Part shown: positions 19,185 through 29,175 of the stretch, piece after piece
How positions within the stretch are numbered: the first letter of the stretch is position 1
Layout: each line of letters opens with the position of its first letter
Assembly (NCBI GenBank): GCA_015179045.1
Contig: WHUZ01000004.1
Span: 1,116,001 to 1,180,000 of the forward strand
Length of the DNA stretch: 64,000 bases
Origin: Kalaharituber pfeilii
Taxonomy: Eukaryota > Ascomycota > Pezizomycetes > Pezizales > Pezizaceae
Direction of reading: 5' to 3'
Translations under genes and position numbers: made by a program
The notes under the pieces: model-generated
What the model saw: only the letters and a program-made list of their open reading frames with translations
Database searches by the model: none
Told to the model about the DNA's origin: nothing

Positions 19185-20680
19185 AGTCGAGGTTATCAAT
19201 GATGAAGTGCTCCGCAACAGCGCGCAAGACTTGTGAAAGTGTGGACCCTCAGGTATACTATGTTCCGAGAATACAAACTTACTTCTCTGGAGTCAGTAAT
19301 TCTGTCAACGGCATCCAGGCGTAGCAGCCTAGAAATTTCACTCCCTTGAGCCCCCAATGCAATACTTGCCAGTTCGTTTCAAATAGCCTACATCATTACC
19401 TAACTCCCATCCCATGCGAATGATAATAGAACCACAAAAGTCAGCATGAAGGTACCTGATATCAATATAGGTTAGTAAGAAACTAAGGTTATTATACAAG
19501 AAATGTAAAAATAGTCTGAGAGTGTCGATATGCGTTGGAACTTTCTCAACGTCGATCCGAATCAAATAATGCCCTCTCGTATCCCCAGCAGTATCAATAT
19601 CTTTCGACCGTCCTGTGTGCCACAATGCCGAAGAGGACGTAAGCCTGACATTCCTTCATGCTTCGTATTTCGGTGCACATGGGGCTCCTTCACCAATCAT
19701 ACCAATTTCAGTAATGAGTCGCGCAGCACTCCTAAGTTGGTTTCCTCCCCAACTGTGTGTCGCCCTGCCCACACGACCCTAGCAAATCATACACTCCGTA
19801 CGACGCTGCGATAAGCTGTAAAGTTAATGGTGCACCCACGCTAAAAGCTTGATACATCACACCGCATCCCAGCACAAGAGATTTCTCCCTTGAGTGAATA
19901 CTGAACGGGGTCCTTTTCTAAGCTCACAAGTCCACCTAATTCCCTCACCTCGAATCACATGCACCCTTGCCCTATTGTGAGTGACGATCAATCAAGAATC
20001 TATCACAAATTTCTGAGAATGTGTCTAGTGAATCGTAGGCTGTGTATCTAGGGAGTGTTGTACATTGGCGTTGTCAAATAATGATTTGGGAAGGAAATGG
20101 TGGTGTTCTCCGATTGATTTCTCGCTAGTACTCCTCTGACAGGCTGTAACGGTTCGATATCCATTGAGTGCATAGTGCTAACCGAAGCTCAGTCGAAGCG
20201 CGGCCACCAGAAACTAATATCCTCTTCATTGCTTCGAACCGCGCGAAGTGCGTACCAATCGGAGCTATGCTCATTGTTCTTGAAGGTGGGGTTACACGCA
20301 TTGAGAGTCACCAGCCTGGTTTTGAACCAGACAGGCAAATAGACAGGGGTTCCCTGTACCATCTCGGATATAGCAACTGAAATGGACCAATTTATCATGT
20401 TGCCTCAAAATAGTTTGACACAAGGGTTCTTCAATCTTTCATGGTCTCCTCGAGACACCATAATGGACTCCATAATGGACTCACCATTCTATCACACACC
20501 ACAATCTAGTCCGCTCGAAACAGCATAGGCACCCCTGAACTGCATCCCTAACTAAATACCCGCCTGATGATGATGGACATTCTTTGATGGTTGACGTCGC
20601 AATTGCCACCATCACATGGTTGGTAATGGAACAGAGTGAATCCCTGTGAGAATTTAAATTTGAAATCACACTGAAGGCCT
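19185..20680. other. Intergenic DNA, no gene recognised
   Basis: Short ORFs only and no recognisable family. Confidence 0.5.
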
Positions 20681-20691
20681 GATCGATCGTT

Positions 20692-20745
20692 CTTTTTTTA
20701 AAAAAAATTTTCATTACTCGTGTGCTGCCCTATAGGCTGTGACGA
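20692..20745 (-). mobile_element. Hairpin-only family A retrocopy
   Basis: TSD GATCGATCGTT is at 20681-20691 and 20746-20756. The copied RNA begins TCGTCACAGCC and ends CACACGAGTAATG, so the stem is CTCGT/ACGAG with pairing kept. Confidence 0.88.
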
Positions 20746-20756
20746 GATCGATCGTT

Positions 20757-21015
20757 TAGTGGCCATCTTGATTTCAGTTGATGACATACTGTAATGAACT
20801 AGTGAACGCTACGGACAGGGGATCTGGAATGTTTGCTCTTTGTTTTGGATTTGGATTTTCTGTATCCTTGAAGTGGCGTCAAGATGATATTTTTCACTAT
20901 GAGTCCCGCTAACACTATAATCAACACAACATATAGATAGCTGCAAAGTAAAACTATTGTCGTACAGGCACTACAGCTACCAGGTATCAGCCCTAGGGTA
21001 GTGGCATGCCTCACC
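20757..21015. other. Anonymous spacer
   Basis: No gene or repeat recognised. Confidence 0.45.
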
Positions 21016-21027
21016 AGGCGCTTTATT

Positions 21028-21330
21028 TTTTTTTTTTTTTTTTTTTTTTATGTCATTACTCGCATGCCGCCTTGTAGGCTATGGCGAGGATTTAAATACA
21101 CAACAACGAATAAACAGAGTATAACATCACAGAAAAAGTAAAAAACAACGTCGCAACATCGAGCGTCTCCTGTACCACTCCGTCTACTCTGCCGCCCAGT
21201 CCATCACCTCCGCCAGCGTCATTTCTCCCCCCTAACCCCCTCATCCCTTATCGGCCCCCTTAGTCCCTCCTCTCCTCTCGGTAGTCTCTTCCTCCACACC
21301 TCGCACCCCCCATGATGTGCGCAAAATTTT
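21028..21330 (-). mobile_element. 5'-truncated LINE A
   Basis: TSD AGGCGCTTTATT is at 21016-21027 and 21331-21342. The minus strand ends ORF2 with MTLAEVMDWAA, the same ending as the copies at 2316 and 55490, then 3' UTR and tail. Confidence 0.88.
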
Positions 21331-21448
21331 AGGCGCTTTATTGCAAAGTTTGATTCAAGCACATTGTTGACCACACATGTTTCATGAGGAGACACTTGGC
21401 ACTCGAAGGCCTCTCAATGATGTTGAGGCGCCACGACAGGTGCTCATA

Positions 21449-21509
21449 TCTCGCCATAGCCCTTAGGGCGGCATGCAAGTACTGATATTAAAAAAAAAAA
21501 AAAAAAAAA
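21449..21509 (+). mobile_element. Hairpin-only family A retrocopy
   Basis: Starts TCTCGCCATAGCCC and runs through GCATGCAAGTACTG to poly-A. There is only a weak TSD candidate (TGCTCAT). Confidence 0.75.
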
Positions 21510-21944
21510 GAGAGAGCTGCTCATTGGTTTTTGATATGCTACTTCATCACCGCAAGTGTACGGTGTTGAGACATTCTAGGAGCTACTGTATTTCACCATC
21601 TTGTGACGCACATCAGCATCCGATGCACGTTTTCACACCAAAACTGCCCATCCGGGAGAGCATCTATGCCAACAACGAAATCAGACTTTCTATATCCCAC
21701 TGAGAGAAGCTAAATTACCGCAACTTTATTTTTGGGGAATTATGACGCTGCAAATTTACACATCGCGTCTCGCATATAAATAATATCACCGGTTTTAAAT
21801 TCTACTTCCTACACCTGAAATAAACTTATAAAAACATTGAGACAATTGAACATAAGTTTACCTTGTTCCAAGATGCGAGAATTACGCCAAGCAAATATCT
21901 CCCCTAGTGGTGGAGTTATTCACATAGAAATATGTATGTAGTAA
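21510..21944. other. No gene recognised
   Basis: Anonymous DNA. Confidence 0.45.
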
Positions 21945-21946
21945 TT

Positions 21947-22436
21947 ATATTATATCATTACTCGCATGCCGCCCTGAGGGCTATGGCTTCCGTCCTTAGC
22001 GCTCTATCCACCTCACCAGTTCCGCTAGCGGGTCCCCTTCTTCTCCCCCCTCCGGTGGACGGAGTTGTGCCTCTAGACCCCCTGGCCATCTTCTTCTCCA
22101 TTCCCGGCACCTGTTCCAATGTGTGTTGCCGTCTCCTCCTCGTCCCCGCACCATCTGCCCTCCGGCCCATCCGCTTTATCTCTTCTGTGTCTCCATCCTC
22201 GCAGGCCTTTGCCGCCCAGCAAGCCAGCCAGTGTCCCTGCTCCATGGCCCGGCCTTTGTAGGGGCCTGTAACTCAGTCCTAGTCTGTTCCTTTCCTCCGC
22301 TCGCTGCGCTTTAGCATGTCGGCGCATGCCGGCTTCTGTGACTATCTCGTCCTGGTACTGTAGGAAAGTGCCGACCCTGGCTGCCTTGTCTGCTTCTTCA
22401 TTGCCCCTTATGCCCTTGTGCCCTTTCCTGGAGTCA
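21947..22436 (-). mobile_element. 5'-truncated LINE A
   Basis: The minus strand encodes RLGLSYRPLQRPGHGAGTL, LLGGKGLRGWRHRRD and RWCGDEEETATH, i.e. the linker and knuckle of family A ORF2, preceded by the end of RNase H near 22430. The tail hairpin is partly degraded on its 5' side. Confidence 0.8.
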
Positions 22437-22439
22437 GAG

Positions 22440-22788
22440 CTATAGCAGGTACATACATGAATAATAAACTATACAGCTGCGAAATAAGAGGTAACAGATG
22501 CCTGTTTTAAGGGGCACTTGAAGCTTGGGATGCTGTTGAGGATAACAATGGTTGGTACCATTTCGCCTCAGTCGGATCGTCGTATTCGTGCTTTGCCATA
22601 GTGTCTACCATGTTATGTACTGACAACAATCTAAGGTGCGAGATCTGTACTTGCCAGTAACATAACTATATACAAGTTATTAGTAGATTTAAAAGTTTCA
22701 ATACGGATCACTTGAAACAATCCCACAAAATGGTCTAACAGCCGCTTAAAGTTTATGATCCTTGTTACTGTAGTATTCGCGCTATCCA

Positions 22789-22792
<4 letters not shown>
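22440..22792. repeat. AATATGACAGGT-family repeat, second copy (left part)
   Basis: The AAATAAGAGGTAA-AGA-GCTTGTTT segment matches 14850-14880, and GATCCTTG...CTATCCAATAT matches 16090-16118. The block continues after LINE insertions to about 23575. Confidence 0.6.
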
Positions 22793-22828
<36 letters not shown>

Positions 22829-23256
22829 CATGTAACCCCGCATACAGGCTACAAGCCTATTGCAGGGACCCATATATCCGGGTCAGTTAGAGCAGCTACC
22901 TATCTACACTACATACACGCTTGGTACACAATGTACCCTCCGGCCCTTCAGCTAGCCCAGATCGAGGCTGGCGAACCATACTTCGACTGGGTTGCCCTCT
23001 ACCCCCTCCTGCTTCCACCCTTTCTCCTCTAAGTCATCCCAGCACTGCCAGGTGACCAACTCACCGCTCTCCTTTTTCTTGGGCCGCTCCAGCTCGACAC
23101 ACTCGAACACCACACGTTCTGCACTCCAAGCTGCTCCACAAGAGCACCGCGCCTCCTGTCCACTGATTTTCCTTCTCCACATGGCTCCACCTTTCCCAGT
23201 CCGCAGCCGGGTGTAGTTGGTAAGGGCCCTTCTGCACCACTTCACGAACTTGCCCT
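22793..23256 (-). mobile_element. 5'-truncated LINE B
   Basis: TSD TCCAATAT is at 22785-22792 and 23257-23264. The minus strand reads GKFVKWCRRALTNYTRLRTG, then CSCGAAWSAERVVFEC (knuckle), then the 3' UTR and B tail with a long T-run. Confidence 0.88.
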
Positions 23257-23286
23257 TCCAATATGACAGGTCCAATTACTATGTAA

Positions 23287-23454
23287 GAGGAAGGAAATAG
23301 GCAGGCTCGGTAGTCTTCCTTTCACCCGCAGCGGGCAATACTTGTATTTAGTCCTTAGTCAGTTTTTTTTTTTTCCTTAGTGCTAGTTTTTATATATACC
23401 TCGCCATAGCCCATAGGGCGGCATGCGAGTAATGAAATAAAAAAAAAAAAAAAA
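23287..23454 (+). mobile_element. 5'-truncated half-LINE A (3' UTR and tail)
   Basis: TSD ATTACTATGTAA is at 23275-23286 and 23455-23466. It begins with AGAGGAAGGAAATAG, resembling the ORF1 ending (GRK, stop) of the half-LINE at 38440, rather than an ORF2 end, then tail A and poly-A. Confidence 0.8.
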
Positions 23455-23466
23455 ATTACTATGTAA

Positions 23467-23811
23467 ATTCAGGAAACGGGCCAGCACACACTCTATCCAT
23501 CCAATAATGAAAATATCCAATAATCTACACCGGTCCAAGCTCAGGCCGGCGAAGATCACCCAATATGACAGGTTTGACTACATGTTCCGGAGTACTTTTT
23601 TATGGGAATTCTATACAAATGCATGCCAGGACATCGACTTAAAAGTCATTGTGCCTTTAATCAACCGCATCATCTTTTCGGAAGAAGTGCAAGCGTTGGA
23701 TATGAAAAATGAGTCTTTATTCATCCCATCTGACATGCACATACAAAACTCTGTTGTGTTAAAATATATGCCCTCCCAAGTTCTGGTGAAAAACGTGCGT
23801 CGGATGCTGGT
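23467..23811. repeat. AATATGACAGGT-family repeat (right part) and spacer
   Basis: 23467-23575 continues the block split by the two LINEs, ending CACCCAATATGACAGGTTTG. The rest is anonymous. Confidence 0.55.
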
Positions 23812-23874
23812 GCGCCATAGCCCATAGGGCGGCACGCGAGTACTGATATTAAAAAAAAAAAAAAAAAAAAAAAA
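23812..23874 (+). mobile_element. Hairpin-only family A retrocopy
   Basis: Begins GCGCCATAGCCC and ends in a 24-bp poly-A. The TSD is unclear (possibly only GGTG). Confidence 0.72.
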
Positions 23875-24105
23875 GGTGGAGAAAGACAGTAGGGATATAG
23901 TCGATATAGTGCCCGCGGGCCACGAGGCCGAAGTAGATGTATTCAAAGGTTGTCATGTGTTAAAGTTATGTTTGGCTTTGGAGTACCACTAGCGAAATAC
24001 CTTCAACAACTTCTCTCGCTCACAACTTGACGGAGGGACATGTGTAGATATTTGTCAAACGCGGACGATGAGTTCAGAAGAGCAGTCAAGGACGCGAGCG
24101 CCAGG

Positions 24106-24171
24106 TTTTTTTTTTTTTTTTTTTAATTTCACATGACCCCGCGTGCAGCTGTTCGCCATGGCAGGGCAGAA
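24106..24171 (-). mobile_element. Hairpin-only family B retrocopy
   Basis: T-run plus complement of the B hairpin ending CCATGGCAGGGC. Short TSD CGCCAGG is at 24099-24105 and 24172-24178. Confidence 0.83.
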
Positions 24172-24288
24172 CGCCAGGCTTGAAAACTTGAGGGAACAAG
24201 AGGGCAGAAGCATCCAAGATAGGAGCCCACCTGCCACACCAGGCGAGACGCATAACGGAAGACGTATCATACAGTATCATACAGTGGG

Positions 24289-25089
24289 ATGGAAGAGGAG
24301 GGCTGGGGTGAGGTATACACGGATGGAAGCAGGATAAAGGAGAGATCGGGGGCAGGGGTTGTTGAGGGGGGGCGAGTGACGTCTATATACCTTGGAGAGA
24401 GAGCAACGGTGAATGATGCGGAACTATTGGCGATTGGCGAGGCAATGAGGTCGAGTGGAGAGACATTGGAACTGACAGACTCTATGGTGGCGGTAAGAAA
24501 CATTCAGAAAATCGCAGAAGGTCACCCAACTCACCAGGGAGCAAGTCAGAAGGTAAGGGAGAGGTGGGAAGAGAGGGGGGACGAAGATGTAGCCATCATG
24601 TGGGTGAAGGGACATAAGGGGATAAAGGGGAATGAATCAGCAGACAGGGCAGCGAGGATAGGAACAGCCCTACAGTATGAGGAAGAGGTGATAACGGAGT
24701 CAGAAATGATCCAACAGGCGAAGAGGGGAAGAGCGGCGGAGAGAGACAGGCTGGGGATGAGTTACTGCCCGCTGCGGAGGCTGGGACACAGAGTGTCAAA
24801 GATAGCAGGTCTGATAGGGGGCAAGGGACTGAAGGCATGGAGACACAAGCTAGGGGAGGCAGGGGACGCGAGCTGCAGATGGTGTGGAGAAGGGGACGAA
24901 ACGTATGCACATCTGATGGGGGAGTGCAGGACGTGGAGGAGGAGATGGCCAGGAGGGGACGAGGAGTTGAGGAGACCGAAGGAGTCGAGGGACGGGGACC
25001 CATTGCAGGGGGTACTGGACCTCCTGGAGGAGCCGACATGGGGGAGTGGGGACGGAAGGAGTGAGTGTACACAGCTGTCATGTAATTAG
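24289..25089 (+). CDS. RNase H and CCHC domains of LINE A ORF2, intact frame
   Basis: 266 residues without a stop, starting from an ATG contributed by the target-site duplication. The RNase H core is complete: YTDGSR (residue about 10), NDAELLA, LTDSM and NESADRA carry the four acidic residues, and VAIMWVKGHKGIKG carries the conserved His strand. The knuckle CRWCGEGDETYAHLMGEC follows GGKGLKAWRHKL. RNase H normally degrades the RNA strand during LINE insertion. Truncation removed EN and RT. The clean frame suggests a recent insertion; whether it is expressed is unknown. Confidence 0.82.
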   Translation: MEEEGWGEVYTDGSRIKERSGAGVVEGGRVTSIYLGERATVNDAELLAIGEAMRSSGETLELTDSMVAVRNIQKIAEGHPTHQGASQKVRERWEERGDEDVAIMWVKGHKGIKGNESADRAARIGTALQYEEEVITESEMIQQAKRGRAAERDRLGMSYCPLRRLGHRVSKIAGLIGGKGLKAWRHKLGEAGDASCRWCGEGDETYAHLMGECRTWRRRWPGGDEELRRPKESRDGDPLQGVLDLLEEPTWGSGDGRSECTQLSCN

Positions 25090-25149
25090 ACATCGCCATA
25101 GCCCGAGGGGCGGCAAGCGATTAATGAAATAAAAAAAAAAATAAAAAAA
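24292..25149 (+). mobile_element. 5'-truncated LINE A
   Basis: TSD AGTGGGATG is at 24283-24291 and 25150-25158. It holds an intact RNase H-knuckle frame, a short 3' UTR, an ATCGC/GCGAT tail and an A-rich tract. Confidence 0.9.
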
Positions 25150-25570
25150 AGTGGGATGAAACGACCCCAGACGGGTAGTTTTTAGCTTCCGCACAGCGAT
25201 AGGTATTTCAAATAAGGTCAACGTTCGCATGTGGCAAACTAGTCGTGCAGAATTTACAAGGGTGATCAACTCACATGCGCTAAGTTCATCCTATGACACC
25301 CCTCTCCATAGTTGCCAGAGAGGCGGCGAGATAAAGTGAACACCCATACTGGTCATATGGAATGAGTGCTCAGTTCCTACACACCTGTTACGCAGTTGTC
25401 CGCCAATTTGTACCACCACCTCTTGATCAGTTTCATCCAAAAAGACCAAGTCAGGAAAGGCCAAATCTGGTGCATTGACCGCTGATGAATTGGCTGCAGG
25501 TGCAGTTCAACTTGTCAGAGAATACGCTAGCTGCGTATGAGGATATTGTCGTTGCATCAAGGTCCGATTT
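25150..25570. other. No gene recognised
   Basis: Anonymous spacer. Confidence 0.45.
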
Positions 25571-25632
25571 GCCCTGCCATGGCCAACAGTTACAATCGGG
25601 GTTACGTGATATTTGATTTAAAAAAAAAAAAA
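25571..25632 (+). mobile_element. Hairpin-only family B retrocopy
   Basis: Begins GCCCTGCCATGG and ends GTTACGTGATATTTGATTT plus poly-A. The TSD is not clear. Confidence 0.78.
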
Positions 25633-25894
25633 GGGGCCCCATTTATTCCTCCTGCAACCTTGTAGATAGCCGGGTATTACAGGATGTGGTTGTTGATCGG
25701 TAGTTTGTGTACGTAGAAATTCTTTAGTCCAGCAGGGCTGCATAAGCGAATAAGTAAAAGAAAGGGAGAACAAGGTACACGAGTGACTTAGGTCAACATC
25801 ATTGTTTGCCAATTGAAGTAACGGAGATGATATAACTCACAAACTGTAGAAAAATAGACAAAATGCAGGATTTCAACTATAGAGTACATGCTTG

Positions 25895-26370
25895 AGGGAT
25901 CAAATAAATGCTTGCATAGGTCAAGGCCCCTGTGGAGATAGAGAGCAACGAAGGCAGATGAGAAGGCGAAACAGGGGGCCAGCTACACGAGGTACGGTGG
26001 ACAGGCGACTGAGGGTGGGCTGCATCAGGAGTTGGTTCGTAAAAGGCAGGAGGAGAGGGAGGGAGGTGGCTTTGGGAAGGGGAAGTTTGTGAAGTCGAAT
26101 AGAAGAGCACTCATAAAGTATACATGGCTGCGGACTGGAAAAGGCGGCACCAAGTGGAGGAGGGGAATCAGTGGTGAGGAGGTGCGCTGCAACTGCGAGA
26201 AGGCTTGGAGTGCTGAACATGTGGTGTTCGAGAGTGGCGAGCTGGAGCGGCCCCAGAGGAAGAAAGGATAGGGTACAAATCTCCCGGCATTTCTGGGAGG
26301 ACTTTGAGGAGAAATGGAGGAAGCAGGACGGAGCAGAGGGCAACCCGGTCGTAAAGAAAAAAGAAAGAAA
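25895..26370 (+). pseudogene. LINE B RNase H C-part, degenerate
   Basis: Matches the region from the end of RNase H to the knuckle of the copy at 12988: GFGKGKFVKSNRRALIKYTW and EVRCNCEKAWSAEHVVFE (last Cys lost), then ELERPQRKK. It ends with an A-rich run without a recognisable hairpin, so the 3' end is altered or replaced. Confidence 0.72.
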
Positions 26371-26449
26371 AAAAAAGCGGGATCCAAAAGCTTCGTCTGG
26401 CAAAACTTCCGATTGTAACGGCGCTAGGGTGTAAGGGCAAAGCTCCATG

Positions 26450-27683
26450 CTTGATATAAAAAAAAAAGAAATGCTTTGTATTGGATACTTGGTATCCCTC
26501 TGTGATTCACATTGCGGTCCGCCACTTATGAAGGCTCTAGGTGTGCGTCATTAAAGAGCTCCCTTCAGGACAGCTAGTGACATGATGAGCTAACTCAGTT
26601 TGAGTCTCTTCCCGTTAACAGGGACTGAAACGGCCGGAAGAAGCCGTCCTTTCGGCGGCTCTGTACTATGTTGAGTCCAACGTTTCTAGGAACAGGGTTT
26701 CTCTCAAATGGATGCACCTAGTCTCTTGGCCGTGCAACCAATTGCAATTGCGTGTGTACTACAAGGCTGTGATCACTAACGGCTTGAAGTTGGGAACATG
26801 AACCCTGCAGTTCCCATGAGCAACAGACCGGGGATTCTGACTACGATTTTGTCCCGATTTCCTTGAGCGCAGACGGATAGTGGGGGGTTCAATCCTTGGC
26901 AACATCCCTGCTGGCATCTCTATTGGGAAAATCCATGTGCTTGGACCCCATTTGCCAAGAGCGGTGGCACTGATACTGAAATGATAGTGGTGGTGGGGTC
27001 GGTGGCCCAGGAAGTACCAGCGCCCCAGTTTAGTTCAATACAAGCACCAAGCTGTGGGAACCCGGTTACCTATTAGATCAAAAGATATCGATGCTTCTAA
27101 TGATCTCTACATTGACCAAAGGTTCTGATGTACTGAAAAGTAGGAAACAAGTTCTTTCGTGTCTTGCGCGCACGTGTATTGAACATAGGAAAGAGCGCTA
27201 CATATATTTCAATATAAAAACACATAATCCTTCCAATTGCAAGTGTGTTGAGATCAATTGCCTATGAGTATCGAGTACAGAGGCCGTGCCACAAAAACCT
27301 AACATATCCAACTACTCACCTCCATCGCTCTTCAATTGATTGAACGCTTTGTGTAATTCTTTCAGCTTTCAACCTCTACCAGTTGGCATTTGGCCATCAG
27401 GTGGAAACGTTGCAGTCTTTGGCTAAGACCAACTACTTCTGGGTGAGAATGCGGACATTTGTTGTTCCTCCGTCACAATATTAATAAACTTGCTACTTTT
27501 CTGTTGCTTGAGCTAATCAGGCATCACTGGTGCGGTAAGCTGTTTCATTCCTTCGTTTTTCATCAGCAAGCACAGCTTTTCCAATTGTGCTTCGCATGTC
27601 ACACAAATTCGCGCGGACAACTGAAACGAATACGACTCTCAACCTGATACCCAACGCGCACCAACCCACTCAGAAAGACTGCC
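26450..27683. other. Intergenic DNA upstream of the C2H2 gene
   Basis: No LINE or other repeat sequence recognised. This is likely native intergenic or promoter DNA. Short ORFs lack support. Confidence 0.5.
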
Positions 27684-28414
27684 ATGACGTCCGAATTCGA
27701 CCATGCGTTCACTAGAAACGTCAATAGGAGCAATCCTGGCACCATGCCTGTGGCGGCCTTCAATTTCTCCCCGGTTTCACCGCTTGCAGTGGTTGATTTT
27801 CCTCGCTCACCCTTCCAGGATTGTAATGTATTCGGCGGTCAAGGCTTTTGTAGCCAGCCGATAAACTCGCAGACTGCAACGACGGAACTCTTTCAACTTT
27901 CGGAGTTCATTTGGCATGAGCCGCCCGTTTCGCATTCCGATGGTTCATGGCAGCAGGGAATTCAAGAGGCATTGCCTTCTCCGCAGTCCCCCAGACATAG
28001 CTCATTAGAAGGCCTACAAACTCCCTTCGAAAGGTATGCCCAAAAGTCCATTCTCCAATGGTCCGGCACAAGCTCGTAACCTTTAGTAGCAGAAAGCTAA
28101 CTTCATATCGCTATAGAGAGGACCATCATAATCTTAATACACATCACCTCCGCCCTAACCAGACCGCTGCCCCTAAGTCAGTCCGGAACAACAAGATATA
28201 CAGATGTCCAGTCGCAGGCTGTAGCAGGCGAAGGATACTTAAACGCTCAGACAATCTCAGGGATCACATGAAGCGTATTCACCCAGCAGCTTACAGCTTG
28301 GTCAAGCAATACGGGACATCTCTGCCTGCTCTTCTAAACGATCCAGCTATTCAATGGCCTGCAGAAGATAGGCTATCGTTGGGAGATGGGATGTGCACAG
28401 GAATTCGAAATTAG
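27684..28414 (+). CDS. Putative C2H2 zinc-finger protein, one intron
   Basis: Exon 1 (27684-28075) starts at an ATG and exon 2 (28117-28414) ends at TAG. The 41-nt intron 28076-28116 has GTAACC at the donor, GCTAAC as branch site and TATAG at the acceptor. Splicing joins two different frames into one of 229 residues. Residues 1-130 are Ser/Pro/Gln-rich and low in structure. At about 158-186 a C-x4-C-x14-H-x4-H finger (CPVAGCSRRR...RDHMKRIH) follows a basic stretch. This suggests a DNA-binding regulator in the nucleus. It is the only likely host gene in the window. The target and exact family are unknown; it could also be a decayed paralogue. Confidence 0.7.
28076..28116 (+). other. Intron of the C2H2 gene
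   Basis: GT-AG intron with a branch motif about 14 nt before the acceptor. It restores the frame between two ORFs that otherwise overlap out of phase. Confidence 0.7.
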
Positions 28415-28997
28415 TGCATATGCTCAAACCATGCATGCCATGACAAGGTTTCACATGTCGACGTCAACCCCATTATTTGATACAAAACTAATTTTATTTA
28501 TTTATTCTGGTTGTGATTTGAGTGTTGAAGTTGATGCGAGTTCACTCCGCGTACTGATGACCCCAACCATATCGTGCCAGAAGTAGCCATAGGTAGATAT
28601 TGCATGCAAAAATTTATCAAACGGGTCCACCAAACCGAATGCTTGGACAAATGTAAACCTCATAAAAGGCAAAGAGGAAGAGGAAAGAACCAGCAGTACA
28701 GGTGCGCAGAACATGTATGCAGCGCATGCCAAGTCCCCAATAGTAGCCCTTAGTCCCGACTAACCCAATACGTACAACTGAGGAGGAAATGCGCTAATCT
28801 ACGTACAGGCGCGCCCGTACATATGCACCAACCTCGCACGAGATAGAACGGAAAAGTGCTTTTGTCCCTGCACCATGGGTCCATGACTAGCAGCAGTAGA
28901 GAGACTCAAACGTAATTAGTGAATGAGAAATAATATTTTGAAGTGCTACCTATTATTTGATTTTTTTGTAATAGTGATGTGAAAATCAAAGAAGTTT
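28415..28997. other. Downstream intergenic DNA
   Basis: No gene recognised. Confidence 0.45.
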
Positions 28998-29006
28998 TAT
29001 ATGGGG

Positions 29007-29166
29007 TTTTTTTTTTTTTTTTTATTTCATTACTCGCGTGCCGCCTGTAAGGCTACTGTATGGCGAGGTTTACTTAACTAACAAAAGTGAAAAGAAAAAT
29101 TAAGCTAAACTAAAATAAGCTCCCCCGTCGTAGTCACTCCCCCCCGCCCATCTCAGTATCCTTGCT
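29007..29166 (-). mobile_element. 5'-truncated LINE A (3' UTR only)
   Basis: TSD TATATGGGG is at 28998-29006 and 29167-29175. T-run, A tail with a short insertion in the loop side (CTACTGTATGG), then about 100 bp of 3' UTR. Confidence 0.87.
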
Positions 29167-29175
29167 TATATGGGG

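Noticed and set aside
18240..20400. Several 60-95 residue ORFs on both strands
   Set aside because: Length expected by chance in such DNA; no motif or codon pattern singled any out.
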